Shown piece by piece: positions 32,272-40,999 of a stretch of DNA of 64,000 nt (the stretch's first letter is position 1; each line of letters opens with the position of its first letter). The translations under genes were made by a program, and so were the position numbers. The notes under the pieces are model-generated. The model was not told where the DNA came from, ran no database searches, and was given only the letters and a program-made list of their open reading frames with translations. Source of the DNA: Paracoccus denitrificans (lineage in GTDB: Bacteria; Pseudomonadota; Alphaproteobacteria; Rhodobacterales; Rhodobacteraceae). The stretch spans positions 1 through 64,000 of the forward strand of contig QFNE01000005.1 of assembly GCA_003240735.1 (NCBI GenBank), read 5' to 3'.

Positions 32272-33159
32272 TCAGAACCACTGTCCCGGCTCCATCAGCC
32301 CCAGCTCCATCAACTGCTGGGCGTTCCAGCGGAATGGATGAGAGCCGTGCCATTTGAAATCCGTGATCTCGTCACGCGACCCGGGGTTCGTCATCAGGGC
32401 TTTGGCCACGCGAAAGGACGCGATCGCGGCCGTCAGGTTATTGTGCCACTGGCAGGCGTAGGTGTTGTATTCCTCATCGTCGAAGCGGTGCTCGGGCAGG
32501 ATGCGCAGCCCGGGCTTGGCGCGAAACAGCCCGATCCGATCGATTCTGCGGCGGTCGGGGGGCAGATATTCTTCGAACCGCCAGCGCAGCCCGCCAAAGA
32601 AATCCAGCTGGCGGTCATGCGTGATCCCGCGTCGGTCGGCCCGTGCCAACGCATAATAGCCCTCGCGATCGAACATCGCATTCGGCGGATCGACCGCATT
32701 GGGATGCGCGCGCAGGTCTGGCGCATAAAGGTCGATGACATAGGTCAGCATGGCGTCGCGCCGTTCTTCGGCATGAAACGCCAGCATCTCGGCCACGCTG
32801 CGTGTTTCGGAAAAGGGATAAAACAGGTACTCGGCGTTGTATCCGTAATAGAGCCACGTCCCCGCCGGGACCGCGCGGATCACAGCGTTGACGGCATCGA
32901 CATGCGCGTTTGGCTGGCGGGTGTCATACTGGACCCACGTGACGCGGTCTTTCGGATCGTCAGGGCGCAGATGGTCCGGCACCGGTCGCTGCGACAACGC
33001 AAGAATGCGGCGGAACCCCGCGTCGATGTGATGGCTCAGCGTCGATGCGATCTCGACCTCGTCCTCGATCAGGACGATGGCGATAGGCCCGCGAAGCAGC
33101 ACCTCGCCCGGTTCGGCCAGCAGGCGGCCCAGCGATGGAAAGACGGCGTTGCCGGTCAT
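32272..33159 (-). CDS. family-2-like glycosyltransferase
   Basis: 295 residues. The N-terminus looks like a GT-A fold (GPIAIVLIEDEVEIASTLSH, FRRILALSQ), and mid-protein IDLYAPDLRAHPNAVDPPNA and FFGGLRWRFEEYLP resemble glycosyltransferase-2-like proteins of Rhodobacterales. A DXD motif is not obvious. The C-terminus ends HGSHPFRWNAQQLMELGL. No membrane segments are present. It begins seven bases after a membrane-anchored Ala-rich protein gene on the same strand, so the two probably work together in envelope or exopolysaccharide modification (inference). The sugar donor is unknown. Confidence 0.65.
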   Translation of the reverse strand: MTGNAVFPSLGRLLAEPGEVLLRGPIAIVLIEDEVEIASTLSHHIDAGFRRILALSQRPVPDHLRPDDPKDRVTWVQYDTRQPNAHVDAVNAVIRAVPAGTWLYYGYNAEYLFYPFSETRSVAEMLAFHAEERRDAMLTYVIDLYAPDLRAHPNAVDPPNAMFDREGYYALARADRRGITHDRQLDFFGGLRWRFEEYLPPDRRRIDRIGLFRAKPGLRILPEHRFDDEEYNTYACQWHNNLTAAIASFRVAKALMTNPGSRDEITDFKWHGSHPFRWNAQQLMELGLMEPGQWF

Positions 33160-33166
33160 CCGCAGA

Positions 33167-33847
33167 TCACGGCATTACCGCGCGCACCTGACCCAGAACG
33201 GCGCGCAGCATGTCGGGGTTGCCCTGCGCGGCGATCAACACCGCCTTCAACGTCACCTTCTGCGGCGCGTCGAGGGTGCTTTGGTCGATCAGCTCGGCGA
33301 CTCGCATCTGATCATACCCCTCGACGCTCAGCAGCTGGTCTATCTCGGCCGCCTGATGCGCGGCGTCGGTGGCAGTGCGCGTGGCATCGGCGGCCTGATC
33401 GGCGGCGGCAGCGGCCGCGTCGCTTGCGGCTTTTGCGGCATCGACGTCGCCCTGTGCCGCGGTGGCCTTGGCGTCGGCGGCCATTTCGGCGGCCAGTGCC
33501 GCGGCCGCCTGCGCCTGATCCGCCGCGGTGGTGGCACTGTTGGCCGCATCCGCGACCGGGGCCGCGTCAATCGCTGCGCGCTGAGCCTCGGCGGCGGCGT
33601 CGACGGCGATGTCGGCGGCGTCCGCCGCCGCATCGGCGGCATCACCTGCGGTGGCCGCAGCAGCATCGGCAGAAGGATCGGGCTGGGATGTGACCGGCTG
33701 GGTTGTGGCGGACGTTGTCGGCGTCGTCACCGGGGTGGCTGCAGGCACGGTGCCCCCGGCACCCCCTGTGCGCACGCGATCAAAAAGCGTCCAGCCAAGG
33801 CCCAGGATCCCCAGTATGATCAGCAGGTAACCCAGCGTGCGCAACAT
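33167..33847 (-). CDS. membrane-anchored alanine-rich coiled-coil protein
   Basis: 226 residues from ATG at 33847; the open frame reaches 33904. One N-terminal membrane anchor (LGYLLIILGILGLGWTLF, residues 5-22) is followed by a Thr/Pro-rich linker. About 110 residues are almost entirely Ala/Asp/Gln/Thr in a repeating AADAA/QAA pattern that should form a long helix or coiled coil. The C-terminal 45 residues (VEGYDQMRVAELIDQSTLDA) form a separate helical domain. The repeat is low complexity, so homology searches will be unreliable. It precedes a glycosyltransferase gene by seven bases and probably spans the periplasm. Confidence 0.7.
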   Translation of the reverse strand: MLRTLGYLLIILGILGLGWTLFDRVRTGGAGGTVPAATPVTTPTTSATTQPVTSQPDPSADAAAATAGDAADAAADAADIAVDAAAEAQRAAIDAAPVADAANSATTAADQAQAAAALAAEMAADAKATAAQGDVDAAKAASDAAAAAADQAADATRTATDAAHQAAEIDQLLSVEGYDQMRVAELIDQSTLDAPQKVTLKAVLIAAQGNPDMLRAVLGQVRAVMP

Positions 33848-33993
33848 CGACCCAATCCCATCGCAACCGGCGCGAAACCGCGCGCCGTCCGTTTCATATG
33901 CCACAGCCGAAACGGCCCCGCCATCAGGCGAAATGGCCCGGCCGCTTTATCGCACACTGTTGCGCGACACACTGCCAAAGTCCCGAATCGCGG

Positions 33994-34021
33994 TTGAAAA
34001 TGCGTGATTTCGACGTTATCT
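33994..34021 (+). promoter_or_regulatory. candidate infC promoter
   Basis: TTGAAA at 33994-33999 and TTATCT at 34016-34021, with a 16-base spacer, lie 37 bases before the infC start. They match a sigma-70-type promoter moderately well. This is a pattern call only. Confidence 0.3.
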
Positions 34022-34058
34022 GACCCCTGTCATTCAAAACCATCCAAGGATCACTGCC

Positions 34059-34598
34059 ATAGCCCGCAGACCTCATAACGCGCCGCCCACCCGTGATACC
34101 GGCCCCCGGGTCAATGACCGCATCCGCGTCCCTGAAATCCGCCTGATCGGTGCGGAAGGGGAAAACGTCGGTGTCGTCACCCCCGCCCGTGGCATTCAAC
34201 TGGCTGAGGAAGCCGGACTTGATCTCGTCGAGATCTCTCCGAACGCCGTCCCGCCAGTCTGCAAGATCATGGACCTCGGCAAGTTCAAGTACGAACAGCA
34301 AAAACGCGAGGCCGAGGCGCGCAAGAAGCAGAAGATCATCGAGATCAAGGAAATCAAGTTCCGCCCGGGGACCGATACCCACGACTATGACGTGAAGATG
34401 CGTTCGGTCATGAAATTCCTGGACGAAGGTGACAAGGTGAAGATCACCCTGCGCTTCCGTGGCCGGGAAATGGCCCACCAGCAGCTTGGCGTCGAACTTC
34501 TGAACCGCGTCCGCGACGACGTGGGTGAGGCCGGAAAGGTCGAATCCATGCCCAAGCTGGAAGGCCGTCAGATGGTCATGATGATCGCGCCCCGCTAA
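34059..34598 (+). CDS. infC: translation initiation factor IF-3, ATA start
   Basis: 179 residues if read from ATA at 34059, eight bases after AAGGA. The protein shows IF-3 blocks: RVNDRIRVPEIRLIGAEGEN near the N-terminus, VPPVCKIMDLGKFKYEQQK at the linker and RFRGREMAHQQLGVELL in the C-domain. The first ATG in frame (34269) would remove the N-terminal domain, so a non-canonical start is required. In E. coli infC starts with AUU, and IF-3 discriminates against it to control its own level; an AUA start would suit the same autoregulation. A strong terminator follows. Confidence 0.92.
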   Translation: MARRPHNAPPTRDTGPRVNDRIRVPEIRLIGAEGENVGVVTPARGIQLAEEAGLDLVEISPNAVPPVCKIMDLGKFKYEQQKREAEARKKQKIIEIKEIKFRPGTDTHDYDVKMRSVMKFLDEGDKVKITLRFRGREMAHQQLGVELLNRVRDDVGEAGKVESMPKLEGRQMVMMIAPR

Positions 34599-34620
34599 GT
34601 TTTCGCCTAACCAAATTTCG

Positions 34621-34653
34621 CGGCCCGCCCCGGTGGCGGGCCGTTTGCGTTTT
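34621..34653 (+). terminator. Rho-independent terminator after infC
   Basis: A nine-bp perfect stem (CGGCCCGCC with GGCGGGCCG) and a CCGGT loop are followed by TTTGCGTTTT. It lies 22 bases beyond the infC stop codon and before dut, so infC is probably transcribed alone. Confidence 0.85.
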
Positions 34654-34707
34654 GGCGCCGGGCCGTTAGTCTGCGCCCGCGCGGCGCTGCCATCTGGAAT
34701 CCGAACC

Positions 34708-35199
34708 ATGTTCAATCCCCAAGCCCCCCATGCATCCGTTCTGGTGACCCGCGACGACTGGGCCGATCCTGCGCTGCCACTGCCATCCTATCAGACGACG
34801 GGTGCGGCAGGCGCCGATCTGGCCGCCGACCTGTCCCAGACCGGAGAGATCACCTTGGCTCCGGGCCAGACGGTCCTCGTGCCGACCGGTCTGCGATTGC
34901 AGATCCCCGATGGCTGGGAAATCCAGATCCGCCCGCGGTCTGGCCTTGCGCTGAAACACGGGATCACGCTGCCAAATTCGCCCGGCACGATCGACAGCGA
35001 CTATCGTGGACCCTTGGGCGTCATCCTGACTAATCTGGGGAACGAACCCTTCACCATCCGCCACGGTGACCGCATCGCGCAGATGGTGCTGGCGCCCGTG
35101 TGGCAGGCGCAGTTCACCCTGACCGAAACGCTGGAGCAGACTGCGCGTGGTGACGGCGGGTTTGGCTCAACCGGGGTCGGTGGCGCAAAGGCGGTTTGA
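34708..35199 (+). CDS. dut: dUTP diphosphatase
   Basis: 163 residues from ATG at 34708; the open frame extends back into the infC terminator. The trimeric dUTPase motifs are in order: GAAGADLAAD (motif 1), PRSGLALKHGITLPNSPGTI (motif 2 running into the uracil-binding motif 3), GDRIAQMVL (motif 4) and RGDGGFGSTG (motif 5). It cleaves dUTP to dUMP and pyrophosphate, protecting DNA from uracil and supplying ThyX. Its TGA is followed immediately by the TTG start of the next gene, so the two are translationally linked. Confidence 0.95.
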   Translation: MFNPQAPHASVLVTRDDWADPALPLPSYQTTGAAGADLAADLSQTGEITLAPGQTVLVPTGLRLQIPDGWEIQIRPRSGLALKHGITLPNSPGTIDSDYRGPLGVILTNLGNEPFTIRHGDRIAQMVLAPVWQAQFTLTETLEQTARGDGGFGSTGVGGAKAV

Positions 35200-36342
35200 T
35201 TGGCTGAAATTCTGATCCTTCTCGCGGCGACCATCCTTGCGTGGTCGCCCGGATTTCTGATGCTGGCGCTGGTGGCCGTCGGTGCCTACGCGCTTGGTCT
35301 GCGCCGGTGGCGGCTGCGCGGACCGATTGCGGCGGCTTGGGCGCTCGCGTTGCTCGTGGTGACGGTGTCGCCGACAAGTGCCATCGCCACCACGTTTCCG
35401 AACGGCTGGCGTGGCCTCGTCGTGGTGGGGGGCATCCTACTGTGCGTGTCTGCCTATCTGTCATTCCGGAACTGGCTGAAGCAGAACGCGGCGGCGCAGC
35501 ACGGCAGCCCCGGACTGGTCAACGCGTCTCATCCGACAGTCGTGGCAAAAGACCATGAGGCCCCCCTGACCGACCCCGAGCTTGATCGATATGCCCGCCA
35601 CATCGTGCTGCGCGAACTGGGCGGCGCGGGTCAACGCAAGCTGAAGGCAGCGCGGGTGCTGGTCGTCGGGGCTGGTGGATTGGGCGCGCCCGTCTGTCTG
35701 TATCTGGCGGGCGCTGGTGTGGGCCGGATCACGATTGCCGATGACGACACTGTCAGCCTGTCGAACCTGCAGAGGCAGATCATGTTTCGCATGGATGATG
35801 TCGGCACGCCCAAGGTCACGGCAGCTACGGCCGCAATGTCCATGCTGAACGACCAGATCGACGTCCTGCCACTGCCCCGACGGATCACGGCAGACGATGC
35901 CTCGCTGATCCGCGACTTCGATCTGGTGATCGACGGCAGCGACAGCTTCGCCTCTCGGGCGGCGGTAAACACGGCTTGCGTGTCAGCCGGAGTGCCGCTT
36001 TTGGCAGGGGCAATTACCCAGTGGGAAGGACAGTTGAGCCTTTACGATCCCGCCCACGGCACCCCCTGTCTTGCCTGCATCTTCCCCGATGCCCCCGCCC
36101 CGGGCCTTGCTCCGGCATGTGCCGAGGCGGGCGTGGTCGGCCCGCTGCCCGGCGTCGTCGGCAGCCTGATGGCGCTGGAGGCGATCAAGGAACTGGGCGG
36201 CGTGGTTGCGTCGGGCGGCGGATCGGGCCTGCGCGGACAACTGATGCTGTTTGACGGGCTGTGGGGGGAAACCCGCAGCATCGCAATCAAGCGCCGCGCA
36301 GATTGCCCCGTCTGCGGTTCAGGCCGCGGCTTACGTCATTGA
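35200..36342 (+). CDS. moeB: MoeB/ThiF-family adenylyltransferase with N-terminal membrane segments
   Basis: 380 residues, TTG start directly after the dut stop. Residues 1-90 hold about three hydrophobic segments (3-33, 43-62, 72-88). The E1-like domain follows from residue 125: RYARHIVLRELGGAGQRKLK, ATP loop VLVVGAGGLGAP, DDDTVSLSNLQRQIMF (Mg/ATP contacts) and two CxxC pairs (CLAC and CPVC) that bind Zn. MoeB adenylates the C-terminal glycine of the MoaD sulfur carrier in molybdopterin synthesis; ThiF does the same for ThiS. The E1 call is firm, the MoeB choice moderately so. The membrane extension is unusual for E. coli MoeB. The end overlaps the convergent dehydrogenase by 12 bases. Confidence 0.85.
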   Translation: MAEILILLAATILAWSPGFLMLALVAVGAYALGLRRWRLRGPIAAAWALALLVVTVSPTSAIATTFPNGWRGLVVVGGILLCVSAYLSFRNWLKQNAAAQHGSPGLVNASHPTVVAKDHEAPLTDPELDRYARHIVLRELGGAGQRKLKAARVLVVGAGGLGAPVCLYLAGAGVGRITIADDDTVSLSNLQRQIMFRMDDVGTPKVTAATAAMSMLNDQIDVLPLPRRITADDASLIRDFDLVIDGSDSFASRAAVNTACVSAGVPLLAGAITQWEGQLSLYDPAHGTPCLACIFPDAPAPGLAPACAEAGVVGPLPGVVGSLMALEAIKELGGVVASGGGSGLRGQLMLFDGLWGETRSIAIKRRADCPVCGSGRGLRH

Positions 36343-37332
36343 GGGCACGACCAGATCCGGCGGACGATGGCCGTCGGCAAACGCCCTAATGTTCAGAAGC
36401 ACCTTTTCGCCCATCTCCAACCGGCCTTCGACGGTGGCCGATCCCATGTGCGGCAGCAGAACGACATTCGGCAACTGACGCAGACGCGGGTTGATCTCGT
36501 GGCCATGCTCGAACACATCCAGACCGGCGCCCGCGATCTCTTCGGCACGCAGCATCCGGGTTAGCGCGTTTTCGTCGATCACCTCGCCCCGGGACGTGTT
36601 CACGACGACAGCCGTCCGCTTCAGCAGCTTCAACCGCCGTGCATTCAACAGATGGAACGTCGAGGGCGTGTGTGGGGCATTGACGGACACGATATCCACG
36701 CGCGACAGCATCTGATCCAGACTGTCCCAATAGGTCGCGTTCAGTGCCGTCTCGATCTCGGGGCGCAGGCGGCGGCGGTTGTGGTAATTGACGTGCATCC
36801 CGAACGCACGTGCGCGTCGGGCGACTGCCTGACCGATGCGACCCATGCCCAAGATACCCAGCTGGCTGCCCCCCAGACGCCGCCCCAGATTGGACATCGG
36901 CGCCCATCCATCCCAGCGGCCCGCCTGCATTTCTGCCAGGCCTTCAGGGATCCGACGGGTGACCGCCAGGATCAGCGCCATGGTCATGTCGGCCGTGTCT
37001 TCGGTGACGACACCGGGCGTGTTGCTGACAAGGATGCCCCGGGCGCGCGCGGCCTCGACGTCGATATGATCGACCCCGGCCCCGTAATTGGCAATGAGCC
37101 GCAGCCGATCGCCGGCCTGCGCGATCGTCGCTGCATCCAGTCGATCCGTCACGGTCGGCACCAGAACCTCGGCCCCCTGCATCGCGGCGATAAGTTCGTC
37201 CTGCGACATCGGCATGTCGACATCACGCAGCGTGGCGTCGAACAACGCGGTCATCCGATCCTCGACCGCGGCCGGCAGACGGCGGGTCACTGTGACTTTC
37301 ATGCGCGTGGTGTCGGATCGTTGCGGGCTCAC
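36331..37332 (-). CDS. D-2-hydroxyacid dehydrogenase
   Basis: 333 residues, GTG start with AGAGGA upstream; a later ATG is at 37302. NAD-binding motif GILGMGRIGQAVARRARAFG, catalytic Arg in NTSRGEVIDE, Glu in LDVFEHGHE and His in LLPHMGSAT give the Arg-Glu-His triad of D-isomer 2-hydroxyacid dehydrogenases. The context resembles glyoxylate/hydroxypyruvate reductases. Its substrate is not fixed by the sequence. It is cytoplasmic and monocistronic, converging on the MoeB-like gene. Confidence 0.92.
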   Translation of the reverse strand: MSPQRSDTTRMKVTVTRRLPAAVEDRMTALFDATLRDVDMPMSQDELIAAMQGAEVLVPTVTDRLDAATIAQAGDRLRLIANYGAGVDHIDVEAARARGILVSNTPGVVTEDTADMTMALILAVTRRIPEGLAEMQAGRWDGWAPMSNLGRRLGGSQLGILGMGRIGQAVARRARAFGMHVNYHNRRRLRPEIETALNATYWDSLDQMLSRVDIVSVNAPHTPSTFHLLNARRLKLLKRTAVVVNTSRGEVIDENALTRMLRAEEIAGAGLDVFEHGHEINPRLRQLPNVVLLPHMGSATVEGRLEMGEKVLLNIRAFADGHRPPDLVVPSMT

Positions 37333-37448
37333 CCGTCAGTCCTCTCTTCCAAAGAGCGGGGGGTTTTGACAAACTGCGCACAGGCACGGGGCGCAGACAA
37401 GACCCCGGCACGTCCGCCAAGTCGGGCATGAGGATAAGGGGCAGACAG

Positions 37449-38060
37449 ATGGCTTCACGTTGGGTGGCCGTGGCAACGACGCTGGGCCTGATGCTGGCCG
37501 GTGCCGGCACGATCATGGCGCAAAGTGCGGGCGATGGTGCGGCGCTGCCCGAGGCGACGGTCGATATCGACCTGTCGAAGGTGTCGGCGGATTCGCTGAT
37601 CAGCCGCAATCAGGGCGAGGCGCGCGATCCGACCAAAGGCCCGGTCACAAACCTGCCAGTTCCGCGATATGTCAGCCTGAAGGGCAGCGAGGGCAACGCA
37701 CGGCGCGGCCCCAGCCTGTCACACCGGATCGACTGGGTGTTTCACCATGCCGGAATGCCGCTTCGGATCGTGGCTGAATTCGGGCAATGGCGCCGGGTCG
37801 AGGATCAGGACGGCGCAGGCGGCTGGGTGCATTATTCCCTGTTGTCAGGCGTTCGCACGGCGCTGGTGACCTCAGACATGGCGGAGCTTCGCTCGCGACC
37901 GGATACAAACGCCACTATCGTCGCACGGGCCGAGGCTGGAGCGATCCTGCGGCTGGGGGACTGTCGACCCGAGTGGTGCCGCGTCGTCGGCGGCAGCGAA
38001 AGCGGCTGGGTCACGAAGACCGAAATCTGGGGCGTTGACCCCGACGAACTCAGGAAATGA
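37449..38060 (+). CDS. secreted SH3-domain protein
   Basis: 203 residues from ATG at 37449, seven bases after AAGGGG. A signal peptide (residues 1-24, ending MAQ) is followed by a disordered linker and two bacterial SH3-like units: about 70-135 (YVSLKGSEGNARRGPSLSHR, GQWRRVEDQDGAGGWVHYSL) and 140-190 (AELRSRPDTNATIVARAEAG, WCRVVGGSESGWVTK). Such domains usually bind peptidoglycan. It is periplasmic, with no catalytic domain, and ends before a perfect palindromic terminator. Confidence 0.88.
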   Translation: MASRWVAVATTLGLMLAGAGTIMAQSAGDGAALPEATVDIDLSKVSADSLISRNQGEARDPTKGPVTNLPVPRYVSLKGSEGNARRGPSLSHRIDWVFHHAGMPLRIVAEFGQWRRVEDQDGAGGWVHYSLLSGVRTALVTSDMAELRSRPDTNATIVARAEAGAILRLGDCRPEWCRVVGGSESGWVTKTEIWGVDPDELRK

Positions 38061-38067
38061 CATAAAA

Positions 38068-38093
38068 ATGGGCGGTCGCATGCGACCGCCCAT
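38068..38093. terminator. palindromic bidirectional terminator
   Basis: A perfect 26-bp palindrome (arm ATGGGCGGTCGCA) lies between two convergent genes. On the minus strand it is followed by a short T run (from AAAA on the plus strand), so it should terminate the lipoprotein gene well and the SH3 gene at least partly. Confidence 0.75.
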
Positions 38094-38116
38094 CAGCGTT
38101 CCGACTATCTGACGGA

Positions 38117-38515
38117 TCAGACCCGCGGGCAGCGGAAATAGGTCAGCGTCTTGCTGTCTTCGGTCAGACGCAGACGACCGGGCTGTAGCGCCAGGTTCAC
38201 TTGGCGGTTCCCGCTCGGGCAGGACAGCGTCGAGGACGTGTAGTTGGTCACGACCGAAGAGTTGGTCGCGGTGCACTCGCCGGCCGAGAAGCCGAACTTG
38301 TTGCCCTGAATGGCCAGGCGGCCTTCGCTGTTGGCATTGCCGCATTCCGAGGCAACCAGGTTCCAGGTGCCGTTCAGCGACGTGGGCGAATCGATTTGTC
38401 CGGCGTCAACTGTCGGGGTTTCGGGAGCAACCTGAGGGGTCGTGCCGTCGTCGGACACACAAGCGGCCAGCGTCAGGGCGGCGGCCATGGCAAGAATCGG
38501 GGTCGTGAATTTCAT
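38117..38515 (-). CDS. lipoprotein of unknown function
   Basis: 132 residues with a lipoprotein signal peptide: hydrophobic core AMAAALTLAAC with the lipobox LAAC, Cys19. The mature protein has a short acidic linker and a beta-rich domain of about 85 residues (NGTWNLVASECGNANSEGRL, VNLALQPGRLRLTEDSKTL), with Cys pairs that may be disulfide-bonded. The overall look is like the small AprI/Inh-type beta-barrel inhibitor fold, but that is only an impression. The ribosome-binding site AAGGAG lies seven bases before the ATG. Likely periplasm-facing. Confidence 0.75.
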   Translation of the reverse strand: MKFTTPILAMAAALTLAACVSDDGTTPQVAPETPTVDAGQIDSPTSLNGTWNLVASECGNANSEGRLAIQGNKFGFSAGECTATNSSVVTNYTSSTLSCPSGNRQVNLALQPGRLRLTEDSKTLTYFRCPRV

Positions 38516-38683
38516 GTCAAAATCTCCTTAACACAAAAGCAACGTCAGGCATGGTCGCCGCGTCCCACGTGAAACGTCCCAACCCACCGGTTTTGTTCCC
38601 GAAAATTTGTTTCAGACTCACGAAATGGCGATTCAGTGTGCCTTGAACGACGCGACCAAGCACCGTTGGGGCGGCATCTGCCC

Positions 38684-40942
38684 CTAAGCCGCCTGCGCGG
38701 CCAACCAGGAGGTGATCGCCGGGCGCAGGTTCCACGTGCCAGCGGCGCGCGCCTCATCGATCACGGCACGCAGGGCACACAGGTCGATCCGGCGGATCAG
38801 GCTTTTGACAGGCCCGATCGAGGCTGGCCGCATGGACAGACGGTTCAAACCGAGGGCCGCGAAAGTCACCGCCTCCACCGGCCGGCCAGCATCCTCGCCG
38901 CAAAAACTGAGCGGGACGCCCGCCTCATCAGCACGCGCGATGATCTGGTCGAGAAGCGACAGGAACGGCTCGCTCAGCGTGTCATAACGGCGCCGCACAC
39001 GTTCATTTTCGCGGTCGGCGGCAAAGAAGAATTGCTTGAGATCGTTGCCACCGATCGACACGAAGTCACAGCGCGCAAAGAACGACACAGGCGCAAAGGC
39101 AAGGCTGGGGGTCTCCAACATCGCGCCGACCTGGACCGTCGGCGGGATCGGGCGTCCCAAAGCCGCCTCTCGGGCCAGTTGTTCGTCCAGCATCGCGCGC
39201 GCCTCGTCGAATTCCGACGGGTCCGCCACAAAGGGGAACATGACGCACAAAGGTCGCCCCTGTGCCCCACGGATCAGCGCCTGAAGCTGCATGCCCAAAA
39301 CACCGCGCTTTTCCAGCCCGACACGGATCGCGCGCCACCCCATGGCCGGGTTCGGCTCATCATGCGGCTTCATATAGGGCAGAACTTTGTCCGACCCGAT
39401 ATCCAGCGTGCGAAAGACCACGGGCAAGCCGCCCGCATTGTCCATCACACGAGCATAGATAGCGGCCAATTCGGCCCGACGCGGCACGCGGGTGCGGGTC
39501 AGGAACTGAAGCTCGGTCCGGAAAAGCCCCACCCCTTCGGCGCCGGACCCCTGTAGACTGGGCAGATCGGCCATCAGGCCTGCATTCATCAACAGGTGAA
39601 TTCGCCGTCCGCAGGTCGAGGTCGCGGGCAGTTCGCGCAGGTCGGAATACTGTCGCTGGGCCTCGGCCTGCATCGCGATCTTGTCGCGGAAGGCGGCGGC
39701 GACAGACTCCTCGGGACGCAGGTGGACGATGCCCATATCCCCATCGACAAGGATCGGGTCGCCATTCAGCGCCTCGGCCGAGATGCGGTTCGCGTGGATG
39801 ACCAGCGGAATGGCCAGCGACCGCGCGACGATGGCCGCGTGACTGCCGACGCTGCCCTCTTCCAGTACAACACCGCGCAGACGGCGGCCGTAATCCAGCA
39901 GTTCGGCGGGACCGATGTTGCGGGCAACCAGAATGGGGTTTGCGGGCATTTCAGCACCGGTATCGCCCCCCTGCCCGGTCAGGATGCGCAGCAGCCGGTT
40001 CGACAGGTCGTCCAGATCATGCAACCGGTCGCGCAGATAGGGGTCCGATGCGCTGTCCAGACGCGCACGCGCGTTCGACTGTTCCTTTTCCACCGCCGCC
40101 TCGGCCGAAAGGCCAAGGGCGATGTCTTCCTCCATCCGGCGCAGCCAGCTTTTGGAATTGGCAAACATCCGATAGGTTTCCAGAACCTCGGTCCCTTCGC
40201 CGCCGACCATGCTGGCCGACGCGAGCATGTCGTCGACCGAGCGGCGCAGCATCGCGACGCCTTCGGTCAGGCGGGCCAGTTCGGTTTCGGGATCGTCGCC
40301 CACGGGGTTGGTGATGACGACGCGCGGTTCATGCAGCCAGACTTGGCCTTCCGCCGCGCCTTCCTGACCGGTCGCACCCCGGAAGACCGCCGGAAACCGG
40401 TGGGACGCGGGCATCGCGTCAGAGCCGAGAAAGGCGCCAAGCTCTGCCATCTCGGCCAGAACCATGGCGACGACTTCCAGCGCATAGCATTCGTCTTCGG
40501 TGAACACGCGCGCATCGCGGGACTGAACGACAAGAACACCCAGCTTTTCGCCGACCCGTCGGATCGGGACACCCAGAAACGACGGGTAAACCTCTTCGCC
40601 GGTCTCGGGCATGAAACGAAAACCCGGCTCGGCCGGTGCGTCTGCGGTGTTGATGTTGCGCCCGGTGCGGGCCACCCGCCCGACCAGCCCCTCGCCCAGC
40701 CGCAGGCGGGTGCGGTGGACCGACTCGGGCCGCAGGCCTTCGCTGGCGCAAAGCTCCAGCGTGTCGGGGTCGCGGAACAGATAGATCGAGCAGACCTGCG
40801 CCCCGGTGGAATCGGCGATCTGATGGGTGATGGCGTCCAGCCGGTGCTGACCGGACCCGGGTTCGGCCAGTGTATCGCGAAGCCGCTGCAAAAGCTTGCG
40901 CGACTCGCTGTCGGACCGGTCTGGCATCCGTTTATCTTCCAT
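38684..40942 (-). CDS. ptsP: nitrogen PTS enzyme I, PtsP
   Basis: 752 residues from ATG at 40942 (GGAAAG upstream). The N-terminal GAF domain (about residues 15-165, with VCSIYLFRDPDTLELCAS) senses small ligands such as glutamine in homologues. The PEP-utilising part follows, with the phosphorylated His near 368 in EEGSVGSHAAIVARS. The C-terminal PEP-binding barrel shows GLFRTELQFLTRTRVP, SIGGNDLKQFFF and LSFCGEDAGRP, where Cys matches the conserved active-site residue. It starts the PtsNtr phosphorelay that tunes carbon, nitrogen and potassium metabolism. It follows lysC by 57 bases on the same strand. Confidence 0.95.
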   Translation of the reverse strand: MEDKRMPDRSDSESRKLLQRLRDTLAEPGSGQHRLDAITHQIADSTGAQVCSIYLFRDPDTLELCASEGLRPESVHRTRLRLGEGLVGRVARTGRNINTADAPAEPGFRFMPETGEEVYPSFLGVPIRRVGEKLGVLVVQSRDARVFTEDECYALEVVAMVLAEMAELGAFLGSDAMPASHRFPAVFRGATGQEGAAEGQVWLHEPRVVITNPVGDDPETELARLTEGVAMLRRSVDDMLASASMVGGEGTEVLETYRMFANSKSWLRRMEEDIALGLSAEAAVEKEQSNARARLDSASDPYLRDRLHDLDDLSNRLLRILTGQGGDTGAEMPANPILVARNIGPAELLDYGRRLRGVVLEEGSVGSHAAIVARSLAIPLVIHANRISAEALNGDPILVDGDMGIVHLRPEESVAAAFRDKIAMQAEAQRQYSDLRELPATSTCGRRIHLLMNAGLMADLPSLQGSGAEGVGLFRTELQFLTRTRVPRRAELAAIYARVMDNAGGLPVVFRTLDIGSDKVLPYMKPHDEPNPAMGWRAIRVGLEKRGVLGMQLQALIRGAQGRPLCVMFPFVADPSEFDEARAMLDEQLAREAALGRPIPPTVQVGAMLETPSLAFAPVSFFARCDFVSIGGNDLKQFFFAADRENERVRRRYDTLSEPFLSLLDQIIARADEAGVPLSFCGEDAGRPVEAVTFAALGLNRLSMRPASIGPVKSLIRRIDLCALRAVIDEARAAGTWNLRPAITSWLAAQAA

Positions 40943-40999
40943 CCAAGGCTTTCCGGAAGACCGTGCAAACGCACGCCGCACGGCGCCCGTCAGTTGGTC

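Noticed and set aside
34269..34598. infC starting at the first in-frame ATG
   Set aside because: This would remove the whole N-terminal domain and most of the linker of IF-3, and the conserved sequence upstream is intact.
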